Below the pieces are notes generated by a model, which had not been told where the DNA came from, did not search any database, and saw only the letters and a list, made by a program, of their open reading frames with translations. A program made the translations under genes and the position numbers. Below are positions 32,771-40,689 of a stretch of 64,000 nucleotides of DNA, in pieces (within the stretch, counting starts at the first letter, position 1; each line of letters begins with the position of its first letter). Source of the stretch: Salinigranum marinum (lineage in GTDB: Archaea > Halobacteriota > Halobacteria > Halobacteriales > Haloferacaceae); contig NZ_CP100462.1 in NCBI RefSeq assembly GCF_024228675.1, positions 124,001 through 188,000 of the forward strand. Reading direction: 5' to 3'.

Positions 32771-34717
32771 TCAGATGTCGGTGACGCGCCGGTAGTCGTC
32801 GTCGAGCGCCTGTGCGTCCTCGGGGAGGAGCGCGACGACGAGGTTGTCCGCGAACGACGCGAAGTAGTCGACGAGGGTCGCGATGCGGCTCGAGTCGATC
32901 GCCTCCAGGGAGTCGACGAGCAGGAAGGGACACGTCTCGTACACCTCGTGAACGAGGTAGCCCGCCAGCGCGAACACCAGCCCCGTGACCTCCCGCTCGC
33001 TCTCGGAGAGGTGGTCGACCGTGTCCTCGTACGCCGTCCCCTCGGCGGTCGAGCGGACGATGTGCAGGTCGAACGCCGTCCGGGTTACCCGCCGCCGTCC
33101 CTCGCGGACCTTTGTTTCGGTGCGTTCGATCCAGATACGGTCGATGTTCTCGTACTCCAGGAGCGAGAGCACCTCGTCCATGTGCTCGTTGAACTCCTCG
33201 ACCGCCTCGCGCTCGGTCCGGTCGATGCGCGTCCGGAGATCGGCGAGCTCCTCGGTGATCGCTTCGCGCTCGTCTTCGAGGTCGGCGCGCTCGTCGAGGC
33301 GGCGCTCGATCTCCTCGATCTCGGTCTCGACGTCGCGTTTCTCGTCGCGGAGGCGGTCGAGCTCGAACTCGCGGCGGTTGACGTCCTTGTGGTGGTCGAG
33401 CACCTCGCTGTACGTCTCGTCCTCCAGCGACTCGACCTCCGTTTCGAGGTCCGTGACCCGCTCTTGGAGTTCGGTGCGGCGTTCCTGGAGGCGTTCGATC
33501 TTGGCCTCCCGGCGTTCGATCTCGTCTTCGACACCGGTGAGCCGGCGTTCGAGCTGTTCGTGTTCCCGGGCGGCGCTTTCGATCTCGTCGCGGTGGGACT
33601 GCTGCTCGGAGATCTCCCCCTTGAGCGAGCGCCGCTCGGACATCTTCTCCTGGCGGAGGTCCCGCAGGCGGTCGAGCGTGGCCTCGATCTGGTCGCTGTC
33701 GACGTCCGTCCCGCAAGTCCAACAGACGACCGTACTGTCGGCGAGTAAGCCGTCGGTAACCGTTCCCTCGTCGTCGCGGAGGGCCCGGGCGATCTCCTCG
33801 TTCGTCCCCTCGAGCATCTCCTCGTTGAACTGGATGACGCTCTGGAGCTGTTTGATCGTCGAATCCAGCCCCTGACGGCGCTCGCGGAGGCGGTCGAGTT
33901 CGGCCTCGATCTCGGTGACGTCGGCCCGGTCGGCCTCGTCGGTCGCGTCGAGTTCCGACGCGAGGTCGTCGCGGTCCGCCCGCAGGGAGTCGAGGCTCTC
34001 GCGCTCGGTCTCGATGTCGTACCGGACGGATTCGAGTTCGTCGCGCGCGTCGCCGAGCGCGTCGAGCTTCTGGTCGAGCGTGTTCTTCTCCTCGCGTGAG
34101 CGCTGAACGCTCGCGTCGGCCGTCTCCAGTTCCTCGCGGGCGGCGTCGAGTTCCGCCTCGGTCTCCTCGATCCGTCCCTCGAGCTTCCCCCGGCGCTCTT
34201 CGAGACCGGGGAGCCGGTCGGAGAGCTGTTCGAGCCGGTCGAGTTCCTCGTCGAGGTCGCGTTTTTCGGCCTCGAGACGCTCGATCTGGCTGTTGATCGC
34301 CGCGGTGTCGACCGGGCGCATGATCAGCTCGCGGAGGTCATCGCCGCGGGCGACCGCCCGCCGGGCCTCGTTCGATTCGAGGAGGAACGCGAACAGGTCT
34401 GCGAGTTCGGGGTCGGCGAGATAGGGGTCACCGCCGGTGCGGGTCGTCGTGCCGGTGCGTTCGAGCGTCCGGGTGTAGTGCTCGGGGCCGATCGACAGGT
34501 CGACCTGCCCGGAGTCGGCGTCGCCCTTCAGCGAGACGTGTTCGCTTCCGAGCGCGGCCATCAGCGCCTGCAGAAACGATGTTCGGTTCGTCGCGTTTCT
34601 TCCCGCCAGGACCGTAACGCCCGGGTGGAGCGTCACGTCGGATTCCGAAATTCCACCGACGTTCTCGACGTGAACGTCGATGGCGAGGTTCGTGTCCGGC
34701 GTCTGTGCGGAAGTCAT
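32771..34717 (-). CDS. sph3: archaea-specific SMC/Rad50-related protein, Sph3-like
   Basis: A 648-residue SMC-like protein: N-terminal ATPase half, two long coiled-coil arms (about 130-320 and 345-545) around a zinc-hook-like CWTC (about residues 332-335), and a C-terminal ATPase half with CPFLLVDSLEAID in the Walker B position. The P-loop position reads GRNATNRTS (39-47), lacking the usual GKS/T lysine, so ATP use may be unusual. It sits directly downstream of an RdfA homologue, the same pairing as the RdfA/Sph3 cell-shape genes known in Haloferax. The start is taken as the ATG at 34717 (MTSAQTP); an ATG 11 codons upstream is less likely. Confidence 0.8.
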   Translation of the reverse strand: MTSAQTPDTNLAIDVHVENVGGISESDVTLHPGVTVLAGRNATNRTSFLQALMAALGSEHVSLKGDADSGQVDLSIGPEHYTRTLERTGTTTRTGGDPYLADPELADLFAFLLESNEARRAVARGDDLRELIMRPVDTAAINSQIERLEAEKRDLDEELDRLEQLSDRLPGLEERRGKLEGRIEETEAELDAAREELETADASVQRSREEKNTLDQKLDALGDARDELESVRYDIETERESLDSLRADRDDLASELDATDEADRADVTEIEAELDRLRERRQGLDSTIKQLQSVIQFNEEMLEGTNEEIARALRDDEGTVTDGLLADSTVVCWTCGTDVDSDQIEATLDRLRDLRQEKMSERRSLKGEISEQQSHRDEIESAAREHEQLERRLTGVEDEIERREAKIERLQERRTELQERVTDLETEVESLEDETYSEVLDHHKDVNRREFELDRLRDEKRDVETEIEEIERRLDERADLEDEREAITEELADLRTRIDRTEREAVEEFNEHMDEVLSLLEYENIDRIWIERTETKVREGRRRVTRTAFDLHIVRSTAEGTAYEDTVDHLSESEREVTGLVFALAGYLVHEVYETCPFLLVDSLEAIDSSRIATLVDYFASFADNLVVALLPEDAQALDDDYRRVTDI

Positions 34718-34821
34718 TGCGTGAACATAAACCGCGCTGTACATAAGCATTCATGACTCCGTCAGACACGTGTCGGCGTGTCGACCCCTCGTGACGCGTC
34801 CGGACGGGCGACGTCCGACGG

Positions 34822-35445
34822 TTACTCCTCGCCGGTCTCGCAGTCACAGCCACCGCGTTCGATGAGTTCGACCGCCTCGTACTGCGAGCCGCAGTCGCCG
34901 CAGTACACCTGGACGTCGGTCAACACGTCGAAGTCGCCGATCGTGATGTCGCCGGCGTTCGCCAGCCGGGTGATGCCGCTCTCCGTGACGACCGAAACCC
35001 GTCCCTGGAGCCGGCGGATCGTGCGTGCTTCCTTTTCGATCCGCGACTCCTCTTCGGCTTCGAGTTCCGCGCCACGGTGCTCCCGGAGGTACGTGTGGAT
35101 CGCCTGGTGGGAGACGAAGTCCGACTCGACAGCGTCGAGGTCGACGCCGTCGCGCTCCAGCTGGCGGCGGACCTCGGTCCGCATCCCGGGGCTGACGTCG
35201 TCGCCGCGGAGCAGCCGGTACGTGTTCTCCACCTCGCCGTCGAGCGGGCTCGCGCCCACCTCGTCGAGCGCCCTGCGGAGAACCGCGCGGTTGAACCGGT
35301 CGGCGAGGCTCCGGAGACTCTCGCGTTCCCCCTCCGCACCCGTCCACCGTCGCTCCAGTTCGTCGCCGAGCCCCTCAAGGCCGTACGCCTCGATGACACG
35401 TTCGACCTTTCCGCGCGGACCCGGCGTGGACCCGGTATCGCTCAT
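34822..35445 (-). CDS. rdfA: rod-determining factor RdfA-like protein
   Basis: A 207-residue protein with the haloarchaeal RdfA layout: KVERVIEAYGLEGLGDELERRWTG, SLRSLADRFNRAVLRRALDEVG, EVENTYRLLRGDDVSPGMRTEVRRQLERDGVD, SDFVSHQAIHTYLREHRGAEL, and a C-terminal domain ending in a Cys-rich tail (YCGDCGSQY...GGCDCETG) that could bind zinc. RdfA is needed for rod formation in Haloferax volcanii. The SMC-like gene follows 104 bp downstream on the same strand. Assignment is from remembered family features, not from a search. Confidence 0.8.
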   Translation of the reverse strand: MSDTGSTPGPRGKVERVIEAYGLEGLGDELERRWTGAEGERESLRSLADRFNRAVLRRALDEVGASPLDGEVENTYRLLRGDDVSPGMRTEVRRQLERDGVDLDAVESDFVSHQAIHTYLREHRGAELEAEEESRIEKEARTIRRLQGRVSVVTESGITRLANAGDITIGDFDVLTDVQVYCGDCGSQYEAVELIERGGCDCETGEE

Positions 35446-35558
35446 ACCTTCGCTTCAACCGCCCGACCCCCTTGGGTGTATCGACTCGTGCGGTCGACTG
35501 TCGAAGGGTTGTAGACATATCTCCTTAGATTTAAGGGGATCGTTCTCCCCATACCCGT

Positions 35559-35972
35559 ATGGGCAAGTTCGACGGCATCGACCCCGCGACCCTTCGCGAC
35601 GCGCTCGCCGAGGCGACGGACGCGAAGGCGACGAAACGACTCATGGTGGCGCTCGACTACATCGACGGCACCTCGGTCGACGATCTGAGCGAACGGTACG
35701 GCATCCCACGGTCGACCGTCTACTACTGGCTCTCGCGCTTCGAGGAGCGTCCGGTCGAGGAGGCGATCACCGACGAGGACCGACCGGGTCGACCGACGAA
35801 ACTCGACCGGTCGGTGATCAGGGAGGTCATCGACGAGGGGCCGGCGTCGTACGGTGTCGACAGCGACGACGAGTGGTCGCCGGCCGCCCTCAGGGACGTC
35901 CTCGACCGCGAGTTCGACGTCTCGTACTCCGAGGGACACGTCCGCCGACTCCTCGCCGAACTCTCGGAGTGA
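35559..35972 (+). CDS. stand-alone IS630-type helix-turn-helix protein
   Basis: A 137-residue protein with two HTH units: KRLMVALDYIDGTSVDDLSERYGIPRSTVYYWLSRFEER and the winged-helix-like EWSPAALRDVLDREFDVSYSEGHVRRLLAELSE, joined by DEDRPGRPTKLDR. This is the DNA-binding half of haloarchaeal IS630-family transposases, without the DDE catalytic domain. No transposase remnant follows. It has normal codon use, its own promoter region and lies divergently from rdfA, so it may be a domesticated regulator. Upstream sequence ACATATCTCCTTAGATTTAAGG provides AT-rich promoter elements. Confidence 0.78.
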   Translation: MGKFDGIDPATLRDALAEATDAKATKRLMVALDYIDGTSVDDLSERYGIPRSTVYYWLSRFEERPVEEAITDEDRPGRPTKLDRSVIREVIDEGPASYGVDSDDEWSPAALRDVLDREFDVSYSEGHVRRLLAELSE

Positions 35973-36068
35973 CCCGCGAGAGGTACAAACAGAACTGTTC
36001 GTCTCCCGCGCGGGCCGCCCGTCGGTGCCAGTCAGTCGGTTCATTACCCCCGGTCGCCTGCAGCCCGT

Positions 36069-36701
36069 ATGCGAGTTATCGGTCGGACGATCAACCTCGG
36101 GATGGTGGTGCTCGTCGTGGTGCTCGCCACGGGCACGGCGGGCACGACGATGGTGTTCCTGCAGTCGGTCGAACAGCTCGACCAGCAGAACAGCCAGCTC
36201 CGCGAACGGAACCAGGCGCTCCGGACCGACCTCCGGGAGACGGAGACGGAGTTGGTGTCGACGCGCACCGAACTCGACGAGCTGAACCGCAACCTCGAGA
36301 CGACGCGGGGCGACGTGAGCCAGGTGTCGGAGAACCTCGAACGGTCCGAGAGCCGCCTCGACACGGCGCGGGCCGAACTCGCGTCGGCGGAGTCGGAGCT
36401 GTCGGGCGCGCGAGAGAACCTCCAGCGCACGCGGTCGCAGCTGAGTGGGGCGGAGGGCGACCTCCGTGAGCTCCGCCAGCGCGAACGGTCGCTCCGGTCG
36501 GAGCTCGCGGGCGTCGAGACCGACAACCGCGACCTCCGGTCGGAGAAGGCCGCGCTCCAGCGAGAACTCGCCACCGTCAGGGACGACGCCGGCCGGCTCC
36601 AGACCCGCGTCGACGCGCTCGAATCACGGGTCGGCCGGCTGGAGGGCGACCTCCGGACCGCCTGTGCCGCCGTCGAGGGGCCGAAACCCGCCGTCTGCTG
36701 A
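36069..36701 (+). CDS. membrane-anchored coiled-coil protein
   Basis: A 210-residue protein with one N-terminal membrane helix (about 9-30, LGMVVLVVVLATGTAGTTMVF) and an uninterrupted coiled coil from about 38 to 195 with repeated L/E/R heptads. It ends in a short tail with two cysteines (TACAAVEGPKPAVC). Likely exposed on one side of the membrane as a rod. No enzymatic motif. It is close to the RdfA/Sph3-like genes, so a role in envelope or shape is conceivable but unsupported. Confidence 0.7.
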   Translation: MRVIGRTINLGMVVLVVVLATGTAGTTMVFLQSVEQLDQQNSQLRERNQALRTDLRETETELVSTRTELDELNRNLETTRGDVSQVSENLERSESRLDTARAELASAESELSGARENLQRTRSQLSGAEGDLRELRQRERSLRSELAGVETDNRDLRSEKAALQRELATVRDDAGRLQTRVDALESRVGRLEGDLRTACAAVEGPKPAVC

Positions 36702-36749
36702 CCCCCTGCGGCGAAAGCGGTTTTTGTTCCGGACCCCCACTTCAATAGG

Positions 36750-38114
36750 ATGACACCTCCCGCGTTCGGCTCCCTGACGCCCGAGACGCTCGCGCTGTTC
36801 ACCGACCGGTACGAACTCACCATGATGCAGGGGTACGTCCGCCAGGAGCACAATCCGGAGGCGACGTTCAGCCTCTTCTTCCGGTCGCTCCCGACCGACC
36901 GTGGCTACGTCGTCGCCGCGGGGCTCGAACAGGCGCTCGCGGCCGTGACGGAGCTGTCGTTCGGTGACCGCGCGCTCGCGCATCTGGACGACGCGGGCTT
37001 CGACGCGGCGTTCCTCGCGTACCTCGACTCGTTCGCGTTCTCGGGCGAGGTGCGTGCGGTGCCCGAGGGAACGGTCGTCTTCCCGAACGAGCCGCTCGTC
37101 GAGGTGACCGCTCCGCTCGCCGAGGCACAGCTGTTCGAGACGATCCTGCTCAACCAGCTCGGCTTTCAGAGCCTCGTCGCGACGAAGGCCGCGCGGATGC
37201 GCGACGTCGTCGAGCGACACGGCGACGCGGCGACGCTGGTGGACTTCGGCTCGCGTCGCGCGCACGGGGTCGACGCCGGGCTCAAGGCCGCCCGAGCGGC
37301 GTCCGTCGGCGGGTTCGACGGGACCTCGAACGTCGCGGCGGGCGAGGCGTTCGGGGTGCCCACGTACGGGACCATGGCGCACTCGTGGGTACAGAGCTTC
37401 GCGACCGAGCGCGACGCGTTCACCGCCTTCGTCGACGAGTACGGCGACGACAGCGTCCTCCTCATCGACACGTACGACACCGTCGCCGGGGCGGAGCTCG
37501 CGCGAGAGGTGGCGGCCGAGGCGGGCGTCGACCTCCAGGGAGTCCGGCTGGACTCGGGGGACCTCGTGGCGCTGTCGAAGCGGGTCGCCGAGGTGCTCCC
37601 GGACGTCGACCTGTTCATCTCCTCCGGCATGGACGAGTACGCGATCCAGGAGTTCCTCGAACACGGCGGCGTCGGCGACGGCTTCGGCCCGGGAACCGCG
37701 CTCACCACGAGCAAGGACGCCCCCGCGCTCGACGTCGTGTACAAGCTCGTCGCCGTCGAACGAGACGGGGAGTTGCGACCGAGCATGAAGCTCTCGTCGG
37801 GGAAGGCAACGTACCCCGGCCCCAAGCGCGTCGGGCGCGTCGAGCGCGACGGCGAGTTCGTCCGCGACGTGCTCGGCCGCCGCGACGACGACGGCGCGGG
37901 CCGTGACCTGCTCGTCACTGTGGTCGACGACGGCGAGCTCGTCTACGACTGTCCGCCGCTCGACGAGATCCGTGAGACGACGCGCCGAAACGTCGCGGCG
38001 CTTCCGGCGGCGGTTCGTACCCTCCGCGATCCGGCGACGTACGAGGTGGCCGTCAGCGACGGGCTCGCAGCCGAAACCGAGGCGCTCCGGCGACGGCTGG
38101 AGTCGGGTTCGTGA
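36750..38114 (+). CDS. pncB: nicotinate phosphoribosyltransferase
   Basis: A 454-residue NAPRTase that makes nicotinate mononucleotide from nicotinate and PRPP in NAD salvage. Signatures include LFTDRYELTMMQGYV, VVFPNEPLVEVTAPLAEAQLFET, VDFGSRRAHG, GGFDGTSNVAAGEAFGVPTYGTMAHSWVQSF, LLIDTYDT, GVRLDSGDL and MKLSSGKATYPGPKRV. Length and order of motifs are typical. It starts 48 nt after the coiled-coil gene. A ~30-residue C-terminal extension beyond the core is usual in halophiles. Confidence 0.95.
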   Translation: MTPPAFGSLTPETLALFTDRYELTMMQGYVRQEHNPEATFSLFFRSLPTDRGYVVAAGLEQALAAVTELSFGDRALAHLDDAGFDAAFLAYLDSFAFSGEVRAVPEGTVVFPNEPLVEVTAPLAEAQLFETILLNQLGFQSLVATKAARMRDVVERHGDAATLVDFGSRRAHGVDAGLKAARAASVGGFDGTSNVAAGEAFGVPTYGTMAHSWVQSFATERDAFTAFVDEYGDDSVLLIDTYDTVAGAELAREVAAEAGVDLQGVRLDSGDLVALSKRVAEVLPDVDLFISSGMDEYAIQEFLEHGGVGDGFGPGTALTTSKDAPALDVVYKLVAVERDGELRPSMKLSSGKATYPGPKRVGRVERDGEFVRDVLGRRDDDGAGRDLLVTVVDDGELVYDCPPLDEIRETTRRNVAALPAAVRTLRDPATYEVAVSDGLAAETEALRRRLESGS

Positions 38115-38372
38115 GCCACCGCTGGCTCCGAGCCGACACGGGCGACCGCGAGCGCGAGCGCGCCGCGGCCGGTCGTCGCCGCCCCCGTGAGCGGGGGCCA
38201 CTGGATAACTGTACTGAGTGAACGCTCGGAGCGGGCGGACGGTGGTGTGGGGGGATCCGGGGAGAGAAGGCCGAACAGAGGTGTGGGGATCCGAGTGGTG
38301 CAGAAAGCGTGCGTGGAATCCAGCGTGGGTAAGAGATATGAGCATTCATCTCAAACAGAACAGGGAGGACGA

Positions 38373-38639
38373 ATGGAAGGGGGCGACGAGGGGATGTGGC
38401 GGACGCTCGCGCGCATCTACGTGTCCGTCCTCGCCTGTGGCGTCTGTGTTCCCGGGGTCGCGGCGCTCCCGGTACTCTTCGGCTTCGGCTCGTTCTTTGT
38501 GACCCTCCTGTTCGGTGTGGTCGGCCTCGGTGCCGCCGGCGGGGTCGTTCTGTTCGCCGACGCGCAGTTCGATGCCGCCGCGGTGTCGGATTCGGGACTG
38601 GAACACCCCTCGTCACCCGAGTCCGCGCCGGGCAGGTGA
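38373..38639 (+). CDS. small two-helix membrane protein
   Basis: An 88-residue protein with two hydrophobic helices (about 11-33 and 36-60) and a short polar C-terminus. The ATG at 38373 is preceded by GGAGG five nt upstream, which fixes this start over an upstream in-frame one. No family recognised. Confidence 0.58.
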   Translation: MEGGDEGMWRTLARIYVSVLACGVCVPGVAALPVLFGFGSFFVTLLFGVVGLGAAGGVVLFADAQFDAAAVSDSGLEHPSSPESAPGR

Positions 38640-38713
38640 GCGCCACGCGCCGCGGGCCCCACACGCCGCCGGGTCGGGCAGGAGGTAAGTAACCGCGGGA
38701 TGTAAGGACAGCC

Positions 38714-38920
38714 ATGCCGGGTGCCGTCGCGGACCTCACGCGTGTCGTGTTTACCAGGCGGAACGCCCTGACCGTCGCGCTGATGATCGCACTCGCGCTC
38801 GTCGGCCTCGCGCTCCCGGACGGGACGCTCAGTTACGCGTCGTACCTCGCGCTGTTCTCGGTGTGGATGATCGGCTTCGTGTTGACCGTCGTCGACCTCC
38901 TCCGACTCCGCGGGGGCTGA
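38714..38920 (+). CDS. small two-helix membrane protein
   Basis: A 68-residue protein with two membrane helices (about 17-35 and 42-62) and basic ends (FTRRNA, LLRLRGG). It begins 74 bp after the preceding small membrane gene and precedes the Ig-like/RND pair. Function unknown. Confidence 0.6.
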   Translation: MPGAVADLTRVVFTRRNALTVALMIALALVGLALPDGTLSYASYLALFSVWMIGFVLTVVDLLRLRGG

Positions 38921-39045
38921 ATCGCGGCAGCGGTCGTCGACGGGCGTGTGGGACGTGAACCGCCGACCGATCCGGCTGGACAACCCGCCGTGAATTGAAA
39001 CACGTTCGAGAGGTTTTACAATACGGCCCCCCTTCGACGGAACTA

Positions 39046-40686
39046 ATGAAGGTGCGTATTCTCGCGGCCCTCGTCGTCCTCTCTGTCGTCGTCGGCGCAC
39101 AGCCCGTCGCGGCCGAGCAGGTCATCGGCCAGCCGGAGATCGATCTCTCCGTCCAGGACAACCGTATCGGCCCCGGCGAACGGACCACGCTCGACATCGC
39201 GGTGTCGAACGACGGCACCCTCCAGCGGGGTGGCCCGGCGGCGCTCGAACAGCGGATCAAAACCGCCCGCGGGCTCACCGTCGACATCCGCGAAGACCGG
39301 ATCGACGCCCCGATCGAGGTCAAATCAGGGAGCGTGACGCTCGGGAGCCTCCCCGACGGCGCGGTCGGCACGGCGTCGTTCCAGCTGGAGACCGGCGAGT
39401 CGCTCCAGCCCGGCACGTACGAGATCCCGGTCGAGATCAGCTACTCGCTCACCCGGAGCGCGGACTACACCGAGAGTCGGTCGCCGCCGGGGTACACTGA
39501 CGTCTCCTACGCGGGCTCGTTCCGCCGGCAGACCACGACGATCACGCTCGTTGTCGACGAGGAGGCGCGGTTCGAGATCGTCCCCACAGAGGGCAACGCC
39601 GTCGTCGCGGGCGACACCAGTAGCTTCGAGTTCGGCCTGCGGAACGTCGGCTCCGAGACCGCTCGGTCGGCGACGGTGTCGCTGTCGACCCGGACGGGTG
39701 ACCTCTACTTCGGCCAGCCGTCCCAGCCGCGCGAGCGCCGCTCGGTCTACGTCGATGCGCTCGCGCCCGGCGAGTCACACTCGATCAGCGTCCAGGTGGG
39801 CGCGACGACCGGGATCTCGCCCGGGAGCTACCCGATCGCCGTCGACGTGTCGTACGAGACCCCCGACGGCGTGGCCGAGACCTCTGAGACGCTGTCGACG
39901 GGCGTCCGGGTCGAGCCCGAACGCTCGTTCGACGTCCGCGACCTCTCGACGCAGTCGTTCCGCGTCGACGAGTCGGAGGCGACCGTCCGCGCCACGGTCG
40001 TCAACACGGGTGACGTGGCCGCACGGAACGTAGTGGTGCGCGCGCAGGGGCCGGAGCCGCTCCAGGCGACCGGACCCGAGGCGGCCGTCGGCGACCTCGG
40101 CCCCGGTGAGTCCACGTCGGCGCAGTTCACTTTCGCCGTCCCGGCCGACGCCGAGCCGGGCTCGCTGTCGCTGTCGTTCGCGGTCGAGTACGAGAACACC
40201 GACGGTGATCTCCGCCGGCTCGACGAGCCGATCCGCCGGGCAGTCACGCTCGACGCCGAACGCGACGCCTTCGAGGTCGTGGGCGTCAACACGTCGGTCA
40301 CCTCGGGCGGCGAGGGGACCCTCGCGGTGACGGTCCGCTACAACGGCGACCAGCCGGTCTCGAACGCCAACGCGAAGGTGTTCGTGAACGATCCGCTCTC
40401 GTCGGCCGACGACGACGCCTTCCTCGGCTCGTTCGAGCCGGGCGAGACGCGGACTGCGGAGTTCTCGGTCGCCGCGGGCGGATCGGCGATGGCCAAGGCG
40501 TACCCCGCCTCGGTCGAGATCCGCTACGACGACCCGGGCGGGAACTCGAAGCTGGCCGACGGGCTCCAGTTCGGCGTCCCCATCGATGAGCCATCGGGCG
40601 GGCTGCCGATCGGCTACGTCGGTGCCGGGATGGGCGTGCTCGTGCTCGCGGGCGGCGTCTTCGTCTGGCAGCGACAGCGGAGGTGA
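39046..40686 (+). CDS. secreted, membrane-anchored Ig-like repeat protein (COG1361-type)
   Basis: A 546-residue protein with an N-terminal signal peptide (MKVRILAALVVLSVVVGAQPVAAE), several CARDB/Ig-like beta-sandwich repeats marked by recurring IAVSNDGT, LRNVGSETA, VVNTGDVAARN and VRYNGDQPVSNAN segments, each followed by a LxPGES-type turn. A C-terminal membrane helix (IGYVGAGMGVLVLAGGVFVW) ends in a short basic tail. It is extracellular and anchored by its C-terminus. The next gene, an RND exporter, starts 3 nt after its stop, so they probably act together in export or envelope assembly. The ATG at 39046 gives the signal peptide. Confidence 0.8.
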   Translation: MKVRILAALVVLSVVVGAQPVAAEQVIGQPEIDLSVQDNRIGPGERTTLDIAVSNDGTLQRGGPAALEQRIKTARGLTVDIREDRIDAPIEVKSGSVTLGSLPDGAVGTASFQLETGESLQPGTYEIPVEISYSLTRSADYTESRSPPGYTDVSYAGSFRRQTTTITLVVDEEARFEIVPTEGNAVVAGDTSSFEFGLRNVGSETARSATVSLSTRTGDLYFGQPSQPRERRSVYVDALAPGESHSISVQVGATTGISPGSYPIAVDVSYETPDGVAETSETLSTGVRVEPERSFDVRDLSTQSFRVDESEATVRATVVNTGDVAARNVVVRAQGPEPLQATGPEAAVGDLGPGESTSAQFTFAVPADAEPGSLSLSFAVEYENTDGDLRRLDEPIRRAVTLDAERDAFEVVGVNTSVTSGGEGTLAVTVRYNGDQPVSNANAKVFVNDPLSSADDDAFLGSFEPGETRTAEFSVAAGGSAMAKAYPASVEIRYDDPGGNSKLADGLQFGVPIDEPSGGLPIGYVGAGMGVLVLAGGVFVWQRQRR

Positions 40687-40689
40687 CCG

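Noticed and set aside
35559-35972. Annotating the HTH protein as a truncated transposase pseudogene
   Set aside because: The frame is intact, ends cleanly after its second HTH unit, has its own promoter region, and no transposase remnants or inverted repeats flank it.
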